This document shows positions 23,932 through 32,145 of a DNA stretch of 32,145 nt, in pieces; the stretch's first letter is position 1; each line of letters begins with the position of its first letter. Under the pieces are notes generated by a model, which saw only the letters and a list, made by a program, of their open reading frames with translations, did no database searches and was not told where the DNA came from. Position numbers and translations under genes: made by a program. This DNA comes from Acetobacteraceae bacterium (GTDB lineage: Bacteria > Pseudomonadota > Alphaproteobacteria > Acetobacterales > Acetobacteraceae), in NCBI GenBank assembly GCA_027483995.1, contig JAIXTK010000228.1, positions 1-32,145 of the forward strand. Reading direction: 5' to 3'.

Positions 23932-24633
23932 TCAGGCCGTGGTGGAAACATGTACGGCAGGCTCAAGCCCCAGCGGGGCGAGGGTCTCGGCCAGCCGTTG
24001 CCGCATCGCCTCGGTGTCGCGCACCGCCATGCCGTGGCGCCAGGCGATGCGTGCGTCGCCCGGCGGCAGCGAATCGCGTGCCTCCACCAGGATGGCGTCG
24101 CGCCGCTCCGGCTCCAGCGCGGACAGCACTTCATCGAGTGCCGCCTGCATGTCGGGGTGGATGCGGATCACGATGCGCGGCTCCTGCGCCAGCAGGCCGA
24201 CGATGTCGCGGGTGAAGCGCGAAAGCTCCGCGGCCCCGTGCCGGGCGCGCAGCGCCGGGAACCCCGCATCCAGCGTGGCCAGCACCAGGGCGGCAAGCTG
24301 GCTGCCCGCGGCATCAACGGCGCCGCGCAGCTGGGCCCCGGCATCGCGCATCTGGTTGATCAACGTGGCCTGCATCGCATGGCGGGCCGCCTCGCGCGCA
24401 TCCGCCGCCTCGGCCCGGCCCTCGCGCAGCCCGTCCTCGCGCGCCGCGGCCACGGCCGCATCCAGCATATCCTGGGTGATCGGCGGCGGCGGCGGTTCGG
24501 CCGGCGCGGCCTCCTCCTCGGCGTCGTCCAGCACGATCACGTTGTCCAGCGGCGCATCGAAGTCGCGCGCGAACAGGGCGAAGGCCGGCTCGGCGCGCGG
24601 CGCCGTCCGGCTCCGGGATTGGGTCGTGGTCAA
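23932..24633 (-). CDS. fliH: FliH/FlbE-like flagellar export stator protein
   Basis: A 233-residue protein in the FliH (FlbE in Caulobacter) position between fliG and fliN. FliH binds and restrains the export ATPase FliI. It has an acidic, Pro-rich N-terminal part (residues 1-50) and a long helix with Ala/Arg/Glu-rich repeats ([27 protein letters not shown]). The C-terminal domain is like the peripheral stalk of ATP synthase, with [10 protein letters not shown] and [21 protein letters not shown]. The start is a TTG at 24631-24633 that overlaps the fliG stop (TTGA); GAGGAG at the end of fliG serves as its ribosome binding site. Sequence similarity to FliH is low, as usual for this family; context carries much of the call. 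Confidence 0.85.
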   Translation of the reverse strand: MTTTQSRSRTAPRAEPAFALFARDFDAPLDNVIVLDDAEEEAAPAEPPPPPITQDMLDAAVAAAREDGLREGRAEAADAREAARHAMQATLINQMRDAGAQLRGAVDAAGSQLAALVLATLDAGFPALRARHGAAELSRFTRDIVGLLAQEPRIVIRIHPDMQAALDEVLSALEPERRDAILVEARDSLPPGDARIAWRHGMAVRDTEAMRQRLAETLAPLGLEPAVHVSTTA

Positions 24634-25643
24634 TACACCATCTCCTCATCCTTGCCTTCGCTGATCTCGATCTGGCCCTGCGCTGCCATTTCCTTGGCCT
24701 GCGCCACGATGGAGGCCTGCGCCTCGTCCACCTCGCGCAGCTTGACGGGCCCGAGGGATTCGATCTCTTCGCGCAGCATCTTGCCGGCGCGCTCGCTGAG
24801 GTTGCTGAAGAACAGCTCGCGCAGCTTTTCGGAGGCACCCTTCAGCGCCAGCGGCAGCGTCGACTTGTCCACCGAGCGCAGCAGCGTCTGCACCGCCATG
24901 GGCGTCAGGCGCGCGAGGTCGTCGAAGGTGAACATCAGGCTCTTGATGCGCTCCGCCGCCTCGCGGTTGCGCTCCTCCAGGGCGGCGATGAAGCGCGCCT
25001 CGGCCTGGCGGTCCAGGTTGTTGAAGATCTCCGCCATCATCTCATGCGCATCGCGGCGCGTGCTGCGGGCCAGGTTGCTCATGAACTCGGCGCGCAGCGT
25101 GCGCTCCACGCCGTCCAGCACGTCCTTCTGCACGCTTTCCATGCGCAGCATGCGCATCACCACTTCCATGGCGAAGCTGTCCGGCAGCAGCGCCAGCACG
25201 CGGGCGGCGTGGTCGGCGCGCACCTTGCTCAGCACCACGGCCACGGTCTGCGGGTATTCGTTCTTCAGGTAGTTCGCCAGCACCGCCTCGTGCACGTTGC
25301 CCAGCTTGTCCCACATGGTCCGCCCGGCCGGGCCGCGGATCTCCTCCATGATCTGGGAGACACGCTCGCGCGGCAGCGTCTTCAGCAGCAGCCGCTCCGT
25401 GCCCTCGAAGCTGCCCACGAGCGCGCCGGCGCCGCCGATCTGCTCGGCGAATTCCACGCACAGCCGCTCCACCGTGTCGGACCGGATCGGGCCCAGCTGC
25501 GCCATCGCGGATGAGATCTCCTTGATCTCGTCCTCGTGCATCATGCTGAACAGGCGCGCGCATTGCTCCTCGCCCAGCGCCAGCATCAGGATCGCGGATT
25601 TCTGCGCGCCCGATATCGCCTGCATGTCACCGCCACGGGCCAT
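24630..25643 (-). CDS. fliG: Flagellar motor switch protein FliG
   Basis: A 337-residue rotor protein linking the MS ring to FliM and carrying the torque helix. The N-terminal FliF-binding domain starts [22 protein letters not shown]. The middle domain includes [29 protein letters not shown] with the EHPQT-like motif written as EYPQT. The C-terminal domain has [11 protein letters not shown] and charged residues in [26 protein letters not shown] that face the stator. Length is typical. The ATG at 25641-25643 overlaps the fliF stop by one base (TAATG). Confidence 0.97.
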   Translation of the reverse strand: MARGGDMQAISGAQKSAILMLALGEEQCARLFSMMHEDEIKEISSAMAQLGPIRSDTVERLCVEFAEQIGGAGALVGSFEGTERLLLKTLPRERVSQIMEEIRGPAGRTMWDKLGNVHEAVLANYLKNEYPQTVAVVLSKVRADHAARVLALLPDSFAMEVVMRMLRMESVQKDVLDGVERTLRAEFMSNLARSTRRDAHEMMAEIFNNLDRQAEARFIAALEERNREAAERIKSLMFTFDDLARLTPMAVQTLLRSVDKSTLPLALKGASEKLRELFFSNLSERAGKMLREEIESLGPVKLREVDEAQASIVAQAKEMAAQGQIEISEGKDEEMVY

Positions 25644-27394
25644 TAGTTGTTGCCTTCCTGCATCCAGGCCCGCACGATCGTCAGGCTTTCCTCGGGATGG
25701 CGTTCCACCAGCTCCGCCAGGCGGCGCAGGGCCGAGGCACGCATCTGCCCGTCCACGTTGCCGATGCTCACCATGCTCTCATCCTCGCCCGCATCGCCGC
25801 CGGCCAGCGCCAGCGCGGTGCCAGACATGCCGCCGCCCATTCCTGCCATGCCGCCTCCCCCGCCGCCGCTGCCGGAGGGTCCCTCCAGCAGCCGCGTCAC
25901 GTCGTTCGCCAGCCCCAGGGACGCCGCGGTGATCGTGCCGTCGGCCCCGATCGCCATCGCACCGCCGCCCGGCAGCCCCGCCACGGCGGAGGCCGGCAGT
26001 GCCTTGTTGCCCAGCTGCGTCACCCGCAGCACCATCGGGCGGAACACCAACAGCAGCGCCAGCACCGCGATCAGGCCCACCACGGCGGTTTGCGCCATGC
26101 GCGTCACGTCGGAAGCATCGATGCCCAGGCCCAGGAAGCCGCGCGGCTCCAGCCCGGCCATGTCCACATCGCCGGCGAAGCGCATGGAAACCACTTCCAC
26201 CTGGTCGCCGCGCGCGGCGTCAAAGCCCATCGCGCTGCGCACCAGCCGGCCGATCCGCTCCAGCTCCTCCGCCGTGCGCGGCTTCCAGGCCAGCACGCCA
26301 TCGGCGCCCTTCTCCTCCGTGCCATCGACCAGCACGGCGATCGTCACGCGGCGGATCTGCGGCTGCTCGCGCACGATGGTGCGCACGGTCTTGCCGATCT
26401 CGAAATTGGTCGTCTCTTCCTGCCGCGCTTCCTGCGTGCCGGCATTCTCGCGGCCCGCATCGGCGTTCGGCAGGTTGTTCTGCACAGAGACGTTGGCGGC
26501 CTGCTCCGTGGTCTTGCTGTTGTCGGTCACGCTCTGGGTGCTGCGCACCACCTGGCCCTCGGGGTCGTATTTCTCCTGCGTTTCCTGCACGCGGTCGAAA
26601 TCCATCTGCACGTTGGCCTCAACCCGCACGCGCCCCTGGCCCAGCCCGCGCTCCAGCATCTCCTCCACCGCGCGCGACAGGCGCATCTCGGTGGCGCGGC
26701 GAATCTCCTCCGCCCCCATGGCCGCGGCCGACGGCCCCACCGCCTCCCCGGCGCGCGCCAGCAGCGTGCCGCGGCTATCCACCACGGAGACGTTGCGCGC
26801 CCGCAGCCCGGGCACCGCGCCGGCCACCAGGTTCACGATTGCCTGCACCGCCTCGCGGTCCAGCCGCCCCGCACCCGCGGTGGTGAGCATCACGGAGGCC
26901 TGCGCATCCTGCTTGTCGCGCGCAAACGGCTCGCGCCGCGGCAGCACCAGGTGCACGCGCGCCGCCCGCACGCCGGTGATGGTGCGGATGGAGCGCGCGA
27001 TCTCGCCCTCCAGCGCCCGCGTCTCGGCGATCTTCTGCTGGAACTGGCTTTGCGTGATGCCGTCGCCGCGGTCGAGCAGCTCGTAGCCGATGGAGCCGCC
27101 GCTCGGCAGCCCATCCCGCGCCAGGGTCACGCGCAGCCGCGCCACCTGGTCGGCCGGCACCAGGATCTGCGTGCCGCCGGCACCGAGCTGGTGCGGAATC
27201 TTCTGCTTGTCGAGGATATCGACGATCTGCCCGGCCTCGCGGGCATCCAGCTCCGAATACAGCAGCGCCATCCGGTCGTTGCCGCCGCGCAGGGCGAGCA
27301 TGCCCAGCAGGCCCAGAAGGCCCACTGCCACCACGCCCATGGCGATCAGCCGCGCGGCGCCCAGGGCCTTCAGCCCTTCCAGCACCGCGTTCAT
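25643..27394 (-). CDS. fliF: Flagellar MS-ring protein FliF
   Basis: A 583-residue MS-ring protein. The N-terminal membrane helix (about residues 17-37) leads to ring-building motifs including [28 protein letters not shown] and [26 protein letters not shown]. The large periplasmic region with [23 protein letters not shown] follows, then a second membrane helix ([19 protein letters not shown]). A Gly/Met-rich stretch and the C-terminal FliG-binding tail ([23 protein letters not shown]) end the protein. The ATG at 27392-27394 has GAGG seven bases upstream; the longer frame adds 14 residues. It is the first gene of the flagellar run. A CtrA-like site lies about 105 bases upstream. Confidence 0.96.
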   Translation of the reverse strand: MNAVLEGLKALGAARLIAMGVVAVGLLGLLGMLALRGGNDRMALLYSELDAREAGQIVDILDKQKIPHQLGAGGTQILVPADQVARLRVTLARDGLPSGGSIGYELLDRGDGITQSQFQQKIAETRALEGEIARSIRTITGVRAARVHLVLPRREPFARDKQDAQASVMLTTAGAGRLDREAVQAIVNLVAGAVPGLRARNVSVVDSRGTLLARAGEAVGPSAAAMGAEEIRRATEMRLSRAVEEMLERGLGQGRVRVEANVQMDFDRVQETQEKYDPEGQVVRSTQSVTDNSKTTEQAANVSVQNNLPNADAGRENAGTQEARQEETTNFEIGKTVRTIVREQPQIRRVTIAVLVDGTEEKGADGVLAWKPRTAEELERIGRLVRSAMGFDAARGDQVEVVSMRFAGDVDMAGLEPRGFLGLGIDASDVTRMAQTAVVGLIAVLALLLVFRPMVLRVTQLGNKALPASAVAGLPGGGAMAIGADGTITAASLGLANDVTRLLEGPSGSGGGGGGMAGMGGGMSGTALALAGGDAGEDESMVSIGNVDGQMRASALRRLAELVERHPEESLTIVRAWMQEGNN

Positions 27395-27499
27395 CCGAGC
27401 CTCTGTCGCGTATATCGTGAAGACACGTGGGGCCACATGGCCGCGGGATCTCCTGCATCGCCGGCATCCTGCCGACGACGCCAGAGTGGCGCCCCCAGG

Positions 27500-27515
27500 T
27501 TTTCCTTAGGTTAAC
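27500..27515 (+). promoter_or_regulatory. CtrA-like site upstream of fliF
   Basis: TTTT, seven bases, then TTAAC matches the CtrA consensus TTAA-N7-TTAAC except for two bases of the first half. It lies between fliF and nadK about 105 bases from the fliF start; in Caulobacter early flagellar operons, including fliF, are CtrA targets. A small hairpin (27518-27536) adjoins it. This is a single imperfect motif, so it is weak evidence. Confidence 0.3.
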
Positions 27516-27517
27516 GC

Positions 27518-27536
27518 CCCGGCATTTTCTGCCGGG
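27518..27536. terminator. Small hairpin downstream of nadK
   Basis: CCCGGCA (27518-27524) pairs with TGCCGGG (27530-27536) around TTTTC. On the minus strand it lies about 40 bases past the nadK stop and about 125 bases before the fliF start. No U-run follows. It may end nadK transcripts. Confidence 0.35.
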
Positions 27537-27576
27537 CGATCACGCCGCGCAGCGGTTCAGGCGGCTTGTGTTGCTA

Positions 27577-28338
27577 TCAAACCGTGAACTGCTCGGCGAT
27601 GATCCGCTCGCTCAACCCCTGGTCGGGATCGAACAGCACCAGCGCGCTCTGGCCGCGATCCTCGCGCACCTGCACGCTCAGCACGTCGCGCACCTCGGTG
27701 AAGTCGGCCACCGCCGCCACCGGGCGCTTGTCGCTCTCCAGCACCTCGAACAGCACCTCCGCCGTGCTGGGCAGAAGCGCCCCGCGCCAGCGCCGCGGCC
27801 GGAACGCGCTGATCGGCGTCAGCGGCAGCAGATTGGCCGAAAGCGGCACGATCGGCCCGTGGGCAGAGAGGTTGTATGCCGTGGAACCCGCCGGCGTGCT
27901 CACCAGCACCCCGTCGCAGGCCAGCTCCGCCAGCCGCACCCGGCCATCCACCGTGATGCGGATCTTGGCCGCCTGGCGCAACTCGCGCAGCAAGGCGACC
28001 TCGTTCAGCGCCAGCGCCTGCACTGTGGCACCCTCCGCCGTGGTGGCCACCATGCGCAGCGGATGCAGCTCCGCCATCTGCGCCCGCGCCAGCCGCCCCG
28101 GCAGGTCGTCCTCGTCGAACCGGTTCATCAGGAAGCCGACGGAGCCGCAATTCATGCCGTACACCGCCATGCCGCTGCCCAGGAAGCGATGCAGCGTCTC
28201 CAGCATGAATCCGTCTCCGCCCAGGCTCACCGCCACGTCTGCGTCCTCGGGGCCGCATTCGCCGTAGCGCGCCACCAGCCGCGCCCGCGCTTCCTGCGCC
28301 AGCGCGGTGTCAGACGCCATGAAGGTGATGTGCCCCAT
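27577..28338 (-). CDS. nadK: NAD kinase
   Basis: A roughly 253-residue cytosolic enzyme that phosphorylates NAD to NADP. The alphaproteobacterial NadK features are the start [14 protein letters not shown], the diacylglycerol-kinase-like [14 protein letters not shown] with the GGDG motif, and [11 protein letters not shown]. The NAD-binding core [25 protein letters not shown] and a beta-rich C-terminal domain complete it. Start choice is uncertain: the ATG at 28336-28338 gives the family length, while in-frame ATGs at 28362 and 28395 and a GTG at 28416 would add up to 26 poorly conserved residues; none has a strong Shine-Dalgarno sequence. It stands alone upstream of the flagellar run. Confidence 0.93.
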   Translation of the reverse strand: MGHITFMASDTALAQEARARLVARYGECGPEDADVAVSLGGDGFMLETLHRFLGSGMAVYGMNCGSVGFLMNRFDEDDLPGRLARAQMAELHPLRMVATTAEGATVQALALNEVALLRELRQAAKIRITVDGRVRLAELACDGVLVSTPAGSTAYNLSAHGPIVPLSANLLPLTPISAFRPRRWRGALLPSTAEVLFEVLESDKRPVAAVADFTEVRDVLSVQVREDRGQSALVLFDPDQGLSERIIAEQFTV

Positions 28339-28486
28339 CCGCACCGTGCGCGGCACGGGCATCTCGGGCGGCAAGGCGGGGCCGGAGAGCGGCATGAGGG
28401 TCAAGCCAAGCCCCACAGGAGATCAAACAAGGTCTGGCGCATGCGAGCCTCCCGCCCGGGGTCGGCGGCACCCTACCGGAGCGGCC

Positions 28487-29155
28487 TCAGCGTGGCCAGT
28501 CGATGCGCGGGCCGGCCGGGGGCGAGGGGTTCGGGCCGTCATCGCCATCCTCGCTGCGCCGGCGCAGGAAGCGGTTGGGCACGCGCGGCGGCGGCGGCAG
28601 GCCGGGCTCCGGCGCCTCGGTCGGCATGCCGCCCAGCGGCGGCGGGGGCGGCAGCTCCACCTCGCGCGCAGCCGGGCCGGGCGGCGGCACGAAGCGCGGC
28701 TCGGTGCGCGGGCGCGCCGGGCGGGGTGGCTCCGGCCGGCCCATGTCGGCGCGGTTCATGTCCGTTTGCGCCTTGTCGCGCATATAGGCCAGCATCCGGT
28801 CCGCCACCGGGTCGCCGAAGCCGCCCCCGGCCCCGCGCGGCCGCGGCTCGCGCGCCGCCGGCGGGATCGGCGGCTGCAGCGGCTCGTCATCGTCATCCAG
28901 CCCCGGCAGGCCGCGCCCGCCCCCCCCCTGCGCACGCATCCCCGGCCCGCGCTCCGGCAGCCGCAGGGTCAGCCCGCGGATTTCCTCGTGCAGCGCCTCG
29001 ATCTGGCCTTCCATCTCGCGCAGCTTCGCCCGCAGCCCGAAGGTGCTGAACGGCATCAGCAGGAACAGCGCCAGGTAGAACGCCACCGGCACGAGAACGG
29101 CCACCACCGCCCACCACGGCATCCAGTCCGGCAAGGAGAGCGCTGAGAGATCCAT
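28487..29155 (-). CDS. Proline-rich single-pass membrane protein of unknown function
   Basis: A 222-residue protein not recognised as a named family. One membrane helix (about residues 13-36, WWAVVAVLVPVAFYLALFLLM) is followed by a short coiled coil (LRAKLREMEGQIEALHEEIRGL, about 42-63). A long disordered, Pro/Arg/Gly-rich tail ends in FLRRRSEDGDDGPNPSPP. The conserved-looking middle patch is FGDPVADRMLAYMRDKAQTD. The topology suggests an N-terminal anchor with a cytoplasmic tail. The ATG at 29153-29155 has AAGGG close upstream. It is divergent from the PhnW-like gene across 74 bases, and nadK follows it on the same strand. The composition argues for a real but fast-evolving protein. Confidence 0.7.
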   Translation of the reverse strand: MDLSALSLPDWMPWWAVVAVLVPVAFYLALFLLMPFSTFGLRAKLREMEGQIEALHEEIRGLTLRLPERGPGMRAQGGGGRGLPGLDDDDEPLQPPIPPAAREPRPRGAGGGFGDPVADRMLAYMRDKAQTDMNRADMGRPEPPRPARPRTEPRFVPPPGPAAREVELPPPPPLGGMPTEAPEPGLPPPPRVPNRFLRRRSEDGDDGPNPSPPAGPRIDWPR

Positions 29156-29229
29156 GCCCTTATCATGCCAGCCCTGGATTTCGCCGCAATCCCATGCAAT
29201 CAGGCGCCCGAGCCCCGCGAGGTATCCCG

Positions 29230-30369
29230 ATGAAGCTGCTCATCCCCGGCCCTGTCACCACCCGCCCCGAAGTCCGCGCCGCCATGGCCGAGGACATCGC
29301 GCCGTGGGACAATGATTTCCGCCCCGTCCTGGCCGAGGTGCAGGCCCGCCTGCTGCCCATCGCCGGCGGCATCCCCGGCACCCACGCCGCCCTGGTGCTG
29401 CAAGGCTGCGGCCACTTCATCACCGAGGCCGCCCTGCGCAGCTACCTGGCCCCGATTGGCCACGCAAAGTCCGGCCGCATCCTCATCCCCGCCATCGGCG
29501 CCTATGCCGACCGCATGAAGCGCCTGGCCACCGAAGCGGGCCGCGACGTGGTCTCCCTCGCCCTGCCCGACCAGGTGCCCGCCGACCCCGCCGCGATCGC
29601 CGCCGCCCTGGCCGCCGACCCCAGCATCACCCATGTCGGCGCCGTCTATTCCGAAACCGGCACCGGCGTGATCCACGACGTGGCCGCCCTTGGCGCCGTG
29701 GTGCGTGCCGCCGGCCGCCGCATGATCGTCGATGCCGTCTCCGCCTTCGGCGCCCTGCCCTTCGACCTCGCCGCCCAGCCGGAGGTCGATGCCGTGGTGT
29801 TCACCTCCAACAAGTGCTTCGAGGGCCTGCCCGGCCTCGGCTTCGCCATCGGCCGCCTGGATGGCCTGGAAGCCAACAAGGGCAATGCCGGCAGCTGGAG
29901 CTTCGACCTGCACTCGATCCACGAGCAATCCCTGCGCTCCCCCGGCAGCTTCCGCTTCACCCCCCCGGTGCAGGTGCTCAGCGCCTTCCGCGTGGCGCTG
30001 GACATCTACGAGGCCGAAGGCGGCCGCCCCGCCCGCCACGCCCGCTACCAGGCCAATGTCGACGCGCTCTACACCGGCATCCAGCGCCTCGGCCTCTCCC
30101 CCTACGTGCCGCGCGAACACCAGGGCCCCGTGGTGATGAACACCCACGCCCCGGCCGACCCGGCCTGGAACCTGCAAACCTTCGTCGACGGCCTGAAGCG
30201 CCGGGGGTTCCTCATCAGCAATTTCTACAACACCCCGACCCCGAGCTTCCGCGTCGGCTGCATCGGGGCGATCACGCCGGAGGACATGAACCAGTTCGTG
30301 GCCGCGATCGACGAGGTGCTGAACGAGATGCAGGTGCGGAACCGGTCGCCCAAGGCGGTGGCAGTGTAA
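29230..30369 (+). CDS. PhnW-like aminotransferase (2-aminoethylphosphonate-pyruvate type)
   Basis: A 379-residue class V, PLP-dependent aminotransferase. It most resembles PhnW, which moves the amino group of 2-aminoethylphosphonate to pyruvate to give phosphonoacetaldehyde and alanine. Markers are the start LLIPGPVTTRPEVRAAM with WDNDF, VLQGCGHFITEAAL, the PLP Asp in VDAVSAFGA (D168), the Schiff-base Lys in FTSNKCFEGLPGLGF (K195), and GSFRFTPPVQVLSAF. The close relatives serine-glyoxylate and alanine-glyoxylate aminotransferases lack the NKCxEGxPG form, so PhnW is favoured, but substrate choice within this family is hard to read. No phnX, phnA or phosphonate transporter is in the window. GAGG precedes the ATG at 29230. 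Repeat copy 3 follows the stop. Confidence 0.75.
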   Translation: MKLLIPGPVTTRPEVRAAMAEDIAPWDNDFRPVLAEVQARLLPIAGGIPGTHAALVLQGCGHFITEAALRSYLAPIGHAKSGRILIPAIGAYADRMKRLATEAGRDVVSLALPDQVPADPAAIAAALAADPSITHVGAVYSETGTGVIHDVAALGAVVRAAGRRMIVDAVSAFGALPFDLAAQPEVDAVVFTSNKCFEGLPGLGFAIGRLDGLEANKGNAGSWSFDLHSIHEQSLRSPGSFRFTPPVQVLSAFRVALDIYEAEGGRPARHARYQANVDALYTGIQRLGLSPYVPREHQGPVVMNTHAPADPAWNLQTFVDGLKRRGFLISNFYNTPTPSFRVGCIGAITPEDMNQFVAAIDEVLNEMQVRNRSPKAVAV

Positions 30370-30380
30370 GGAAGCAAGGC

Positions 30381-30416
30381 CTTCTTTTTCTGAAGAAAAA
30401 GAAGCAAAAAGACTTT
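30381..30416 (+). repeat. AT-rich hairpin repeat, copy 3
   Basis: Identical over 36 bases to copies 1 and 2. Hairpin arms are 30381-30390 and 30395-30404 with loop TGAA, then CAAAAAGACTTT, here extended to CTTTTTC. The extension allows a rival pairing of GAAAAAG with CTTTTTC. It lies 11 bases after the PhnW-like stop and 31 bases before the GNAT gene. Confidence 0.9.
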
Positions 30417-30447
30417 TTCCGTTTGCGCGCGTCAGCGTGGGGGAGCC

Positions 30448-30909
30448 ATGGCGGTCACCATCGCGCCCACCGAAGACGACCTCCTGCTGGCCGAATTCTA
30501 CCACCGCCACTGGCTCGACATGGGCCTGCCGCAGGAGGATGCCCTGCCCGACTGGCAGGCCCGGGCGCTCGCCTTCATCGCCCAGGCTCGCGCCCACCGC
30601 GCCTTCGCCGGCTTCGTGGCCTCGGACACCGGGGAACCGATCGGCAGCGCCTGCTGCCACATCGTGGAGCGCGCCTACCCCGCCTTCCGCCGCGCCGACG
30701 CCCCCATCCTCGGCTATGTCTGGGGTGTCTACGTGCAGCCCACCCACCGCGGCGCCGGCATCGGCGCCCGGCTCGTGCGCGCCTGCCTCGATCACCTCGT
30801 CGCCCAGGGCTGCGGCCGCGCCCTGCTCCACGCCGGCGACCGCTCCCGCCCGCTCTACCAACGCCTCGGCTTCCAACCCACCGACGAACTGGCCCGTTCC
30901 CTGCCCTGA
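30448..30909 (+). CDS. GNAT family N-acetyltransferase
   Basis: A 153-residue acetyltransferase of the GNAT fold. The acetyl-CoA loop is visible as VYVQPTHRGAGIGARLVRACL, with RGAGIG at residues 101-106, followed by GCGRALLHAG and the terminal PLYQRLGFQPTDE. The N-terminal part (FYHRHWLDMGLPQEDALPDW) is not typical of any well-studied GNAT and should hold the acceptor site. The start at 30448 has GGGGGAG upstream. The acceptor is unknown. The PhnW-like gene upstream raises the possibility of an aminophosphonate acceptor as in PhnO, but the repeat between them weakens an operon argument. Confidence 0.85.
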   Translation: MAVTIAPTEDDLLLAEFYHRHWLDMGLPQEDALPDWQARALAFIAQARAHRAFAGFVASDTGEPIGSACCHIVERAYPAFRRADAPILGYVWGVYVQPTHRGAGIGARLVRACLDHLVAQGCGRALLHAGDRSRPLYQRLGFQPTDELARSLP

Positions 30910-30964
30910 CCCTGGGGCCTGACCCTGTTTGGAAACCCCACCCGCTTCTTGTAACGTCCGCCCC

Positions 30965-32145
30965 ATGAGCATCGACCTCGAAATCGCCCGCAAGGCCACC
31001 CTTCGCCCCATCGCCGAGATCGCCGCCCGTGCCGGCATCCCGGCCGATGCCCTGGTCCCCTATGGCAAGACCAAAGCCAAGATCGAATGGGACTTCATCC
31101 GATCCCAGGACAGCACGCCCGACGGCGCCCTGGTGCTGGTCACCGGCATTTCCCCCACCCCGGCAGGGGAAGGAAAAACCACCACCACCGTCGGTCTCGG
31201 CGATGCGCTGAACCGCATCGGCACCAAGGCGATGGTCGCCCTGCGCGAGCCCAGCCTGGGCCCCTGCTTCGGCGTGAAGGGCGGCGCCACCGGCGGCGGC
31301 TATGCCCAGGTGCTGCCGATGGAGGACATCAACCTCCACTTCACCGGCGATTTCCACGCCATCACCTCGGCCAACAACCTGCTGGCGGCGATGCTGGACA
31401 ACCACATCTACTGGGGCAACGAGCTCGGCATCGACCCGCGCCGCATCTTCTGGCGCCGCGCGCTGGACATGAACGACCGCGCGCTGCGCGGCATCGTCGG
31501 CTCCCTCGGCGGCGTGGCGAACGGGTTCCCGCGCGAGGACGGGTTCGACATCACCGTGGCCTCCGAGGTGATGGCCGTGCTGTGCCTCGCGAAGGACCTT
31601 GATGATCTCCGCGCCCGCCTCGGCCGCATGGTGGTCGCCGCAAGGCGCGACGGCAGCTTCGTCACCGCGGCGGATCTGCAGGCTGATGGCGCCATGGCCG
31701 TGCTGCTGCGCGACGCGCTGATGCCTAATCTCGTCCAGACGATCGAGGGCACGCCGGCCCTGATCCATGGCGGCCCCTTCGCCAACATCGCCCATGGCTG
31801 CAACTCGGTCATCGCCACCAGGCTGGCGCTGAAGCTCTCCGACGTCGTCGTGACCGAAGCCGGCTTCGGTGCGGATCTCGGCGGCGAGAAGTTCCTGGAC
31901 ATCAAGTGCCGCCAGGCCGGTCTGGCGCCGAGCTGCGCCGTGGTGGTGGCCACCGTGCGCGCGCTAAAGATGCATGGCGGCGTTGCCCGCAAGGATCTCG
32001 GCCCGCAGGATGTGGCGGCCGTCTCCCGCGGCGTGGTCAACCTCGCCCGCCACGTGGAAAACCTGGGCAAGTTTGGCCTGCCCGTGGTGGTGGCGCTCAA
32101 TCGCTTCAACACCGATACCGCCGAAGAGATCGAGGCGATCCACGA
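30965..32145 (+). CDS. fhs: Formate-tetrahydrofolate ligase (5' part, runs off the window)
   Basis: The first 393 codons of an enzyme that joins formate to tetrahydrofolate with ATP to give 10-formyl-THF; the family is about 555-560 residues, so roughly the last 165 are beyond the window. The start region with [13 protein letters not shown] is followed by YGKTKAKI and the P-loop [11 protein letters not shown] (residues 65-75). [57 protein letters not shown] and [12 protein letters not shown] also match. The ATG at 30965 has no Shine-Dalgarno sequence in the ten bases before it. Only 55 bases separate it from the GNAT stop. A role in formate assimilation or C1 supply is known for the family. 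Confidence 0.95.
   Translation, partial: MSIDLEIARKATLRPIAEIAARAGIPADALVPYGKTKAKIEWDFIRSQDSTPDGALVLVTGISPTPAGEGKTTTTVGLGDALNRIGTKAMVALREPSLGPCFGVKGGATGGGYAQVLPMEDINLHFTGDFHAITSANNLLAAMLDNHIYWGNELGIDPRRIFWRRALDMNDRALRGIVGSLGGVANGFPREDGFDITVASEVMAVLCLAKDLDDLRARLGRMVVAARRDGSFVTAADLQADGAMAVLLRDALMPNLVQTIEGTPALIHGGPFANIAHGCNSVIATRLALKLSDVVVTEAGFGADLGGEKFLDIKCRQAGLAPSCAVVVATVRALKMHGGVARKDLGPQDVAAVSRGVVNLARHVENLGKFGLPVVVALNRFNTDTAEEIEAIH

Noticed and set aside
25697-27514. A + strand open frame of 605 codons opposite fliF
   Set aside because: It is the shadow of fliF; composition is dominated by His, Arg, Ala and Gln and there is no plausible start signal.
29200-31038. A minus-strand open frame of 612 codons opposite the PhnW-like and GNAT genes
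   Set aside because: It spans two real genes, the repeat and the start of fhs, and is Gly/Ala/Val-rich without motifs.
29230-32145. A serine-cycle methylotrophy cluster (serine-glyoxylate aminotransferase plus formate-THF ligase)
   Set aside because: The aminotransferase has PhnW-type, not Sga-type, active-site motifs, and no hpr, mtk, ppc or mcl genes lie nearby.

Overview
The window is GC-rich (around 70% by eye) and almost wholly coding. Gene content points to an alphaproteobacterium, most likely of the Acetobacteraceae/Rhodospirillales (Roseomonas-like). The pointers are a Ros/MucR-type regulator, a Fur of the Cys-poor alphaproteobacterial kind, an FlbD-type sigma-54 activator inside a fliF-fliG-fliH-fliN-flbD-flhA-flhF-flhG cluster, a phasin, OlsB, and many ATGA/GTGA/TTGA gene overlaps. 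The placement is inferred from protein motifs; no database was searched.

Left part (1-6602). The window opens on the last codons of a + strand gene whose 3' end nearly repeats, in inverted orientation, the 3' end of the D-2-hydroxyacid dehydrogenase gene facing it. A linker of nested hairpins (39-281) separates the two. Then come minus-strand genes: a coupled fur-olsB-dehydrogenase operon, mucR (divergent from a small tusA-like gene), a TetR regulator with a phasin, proC, a YbjN-domain protein and ubiK.

Middle part (6689-17972, + strand). hldD-lgt-midA-pgeF are tightly coupled and lead into a small hydrophobic ORF and a lipoprotein gene. These genes concern LPS heptose, lipoprotein lipidation, complex I assembly and peptidoglycan quality control. 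prs has a plausible promoter of its own and is followed by a histidine phosphatase gene. Next is a gene for a 1617-residue membrane histidine kinase with about eight tandem PAS units and no response regulator nearby.

Flagellar part (17989-27394, minus strand). Reading 5' to 3', fliF, fliG, fliH, fliN, flbD, flhA, flhF and flhG encode the MS ring, the switch, the export apparatus, the class-III regulator and the pair that sets pole and number. A GC hairpin and an AT-rich repeat interrupt the run between fliN and flbD.

Right part (27577-32145). NAD kinase and a proline-rich membrane protein lie on the minus strand. A PhnW-like aminotransferase, a GNAT acetyltransferase and the 5' two thirds of formate-tetrahydrofolate ligase lie on the plus strand; the last runs off the window.

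The least explained material is non-coding. One element is the hairpin array at 39-281, whose two halves carry compensating stem changes. The other is a dispersed AT-rich hairpin repeat of about 36 bases with three near-identical copies and one diverged inverted copy, all between genes. I saw no CRISPR array, IS element, tRNA, rRNA or phage gene.
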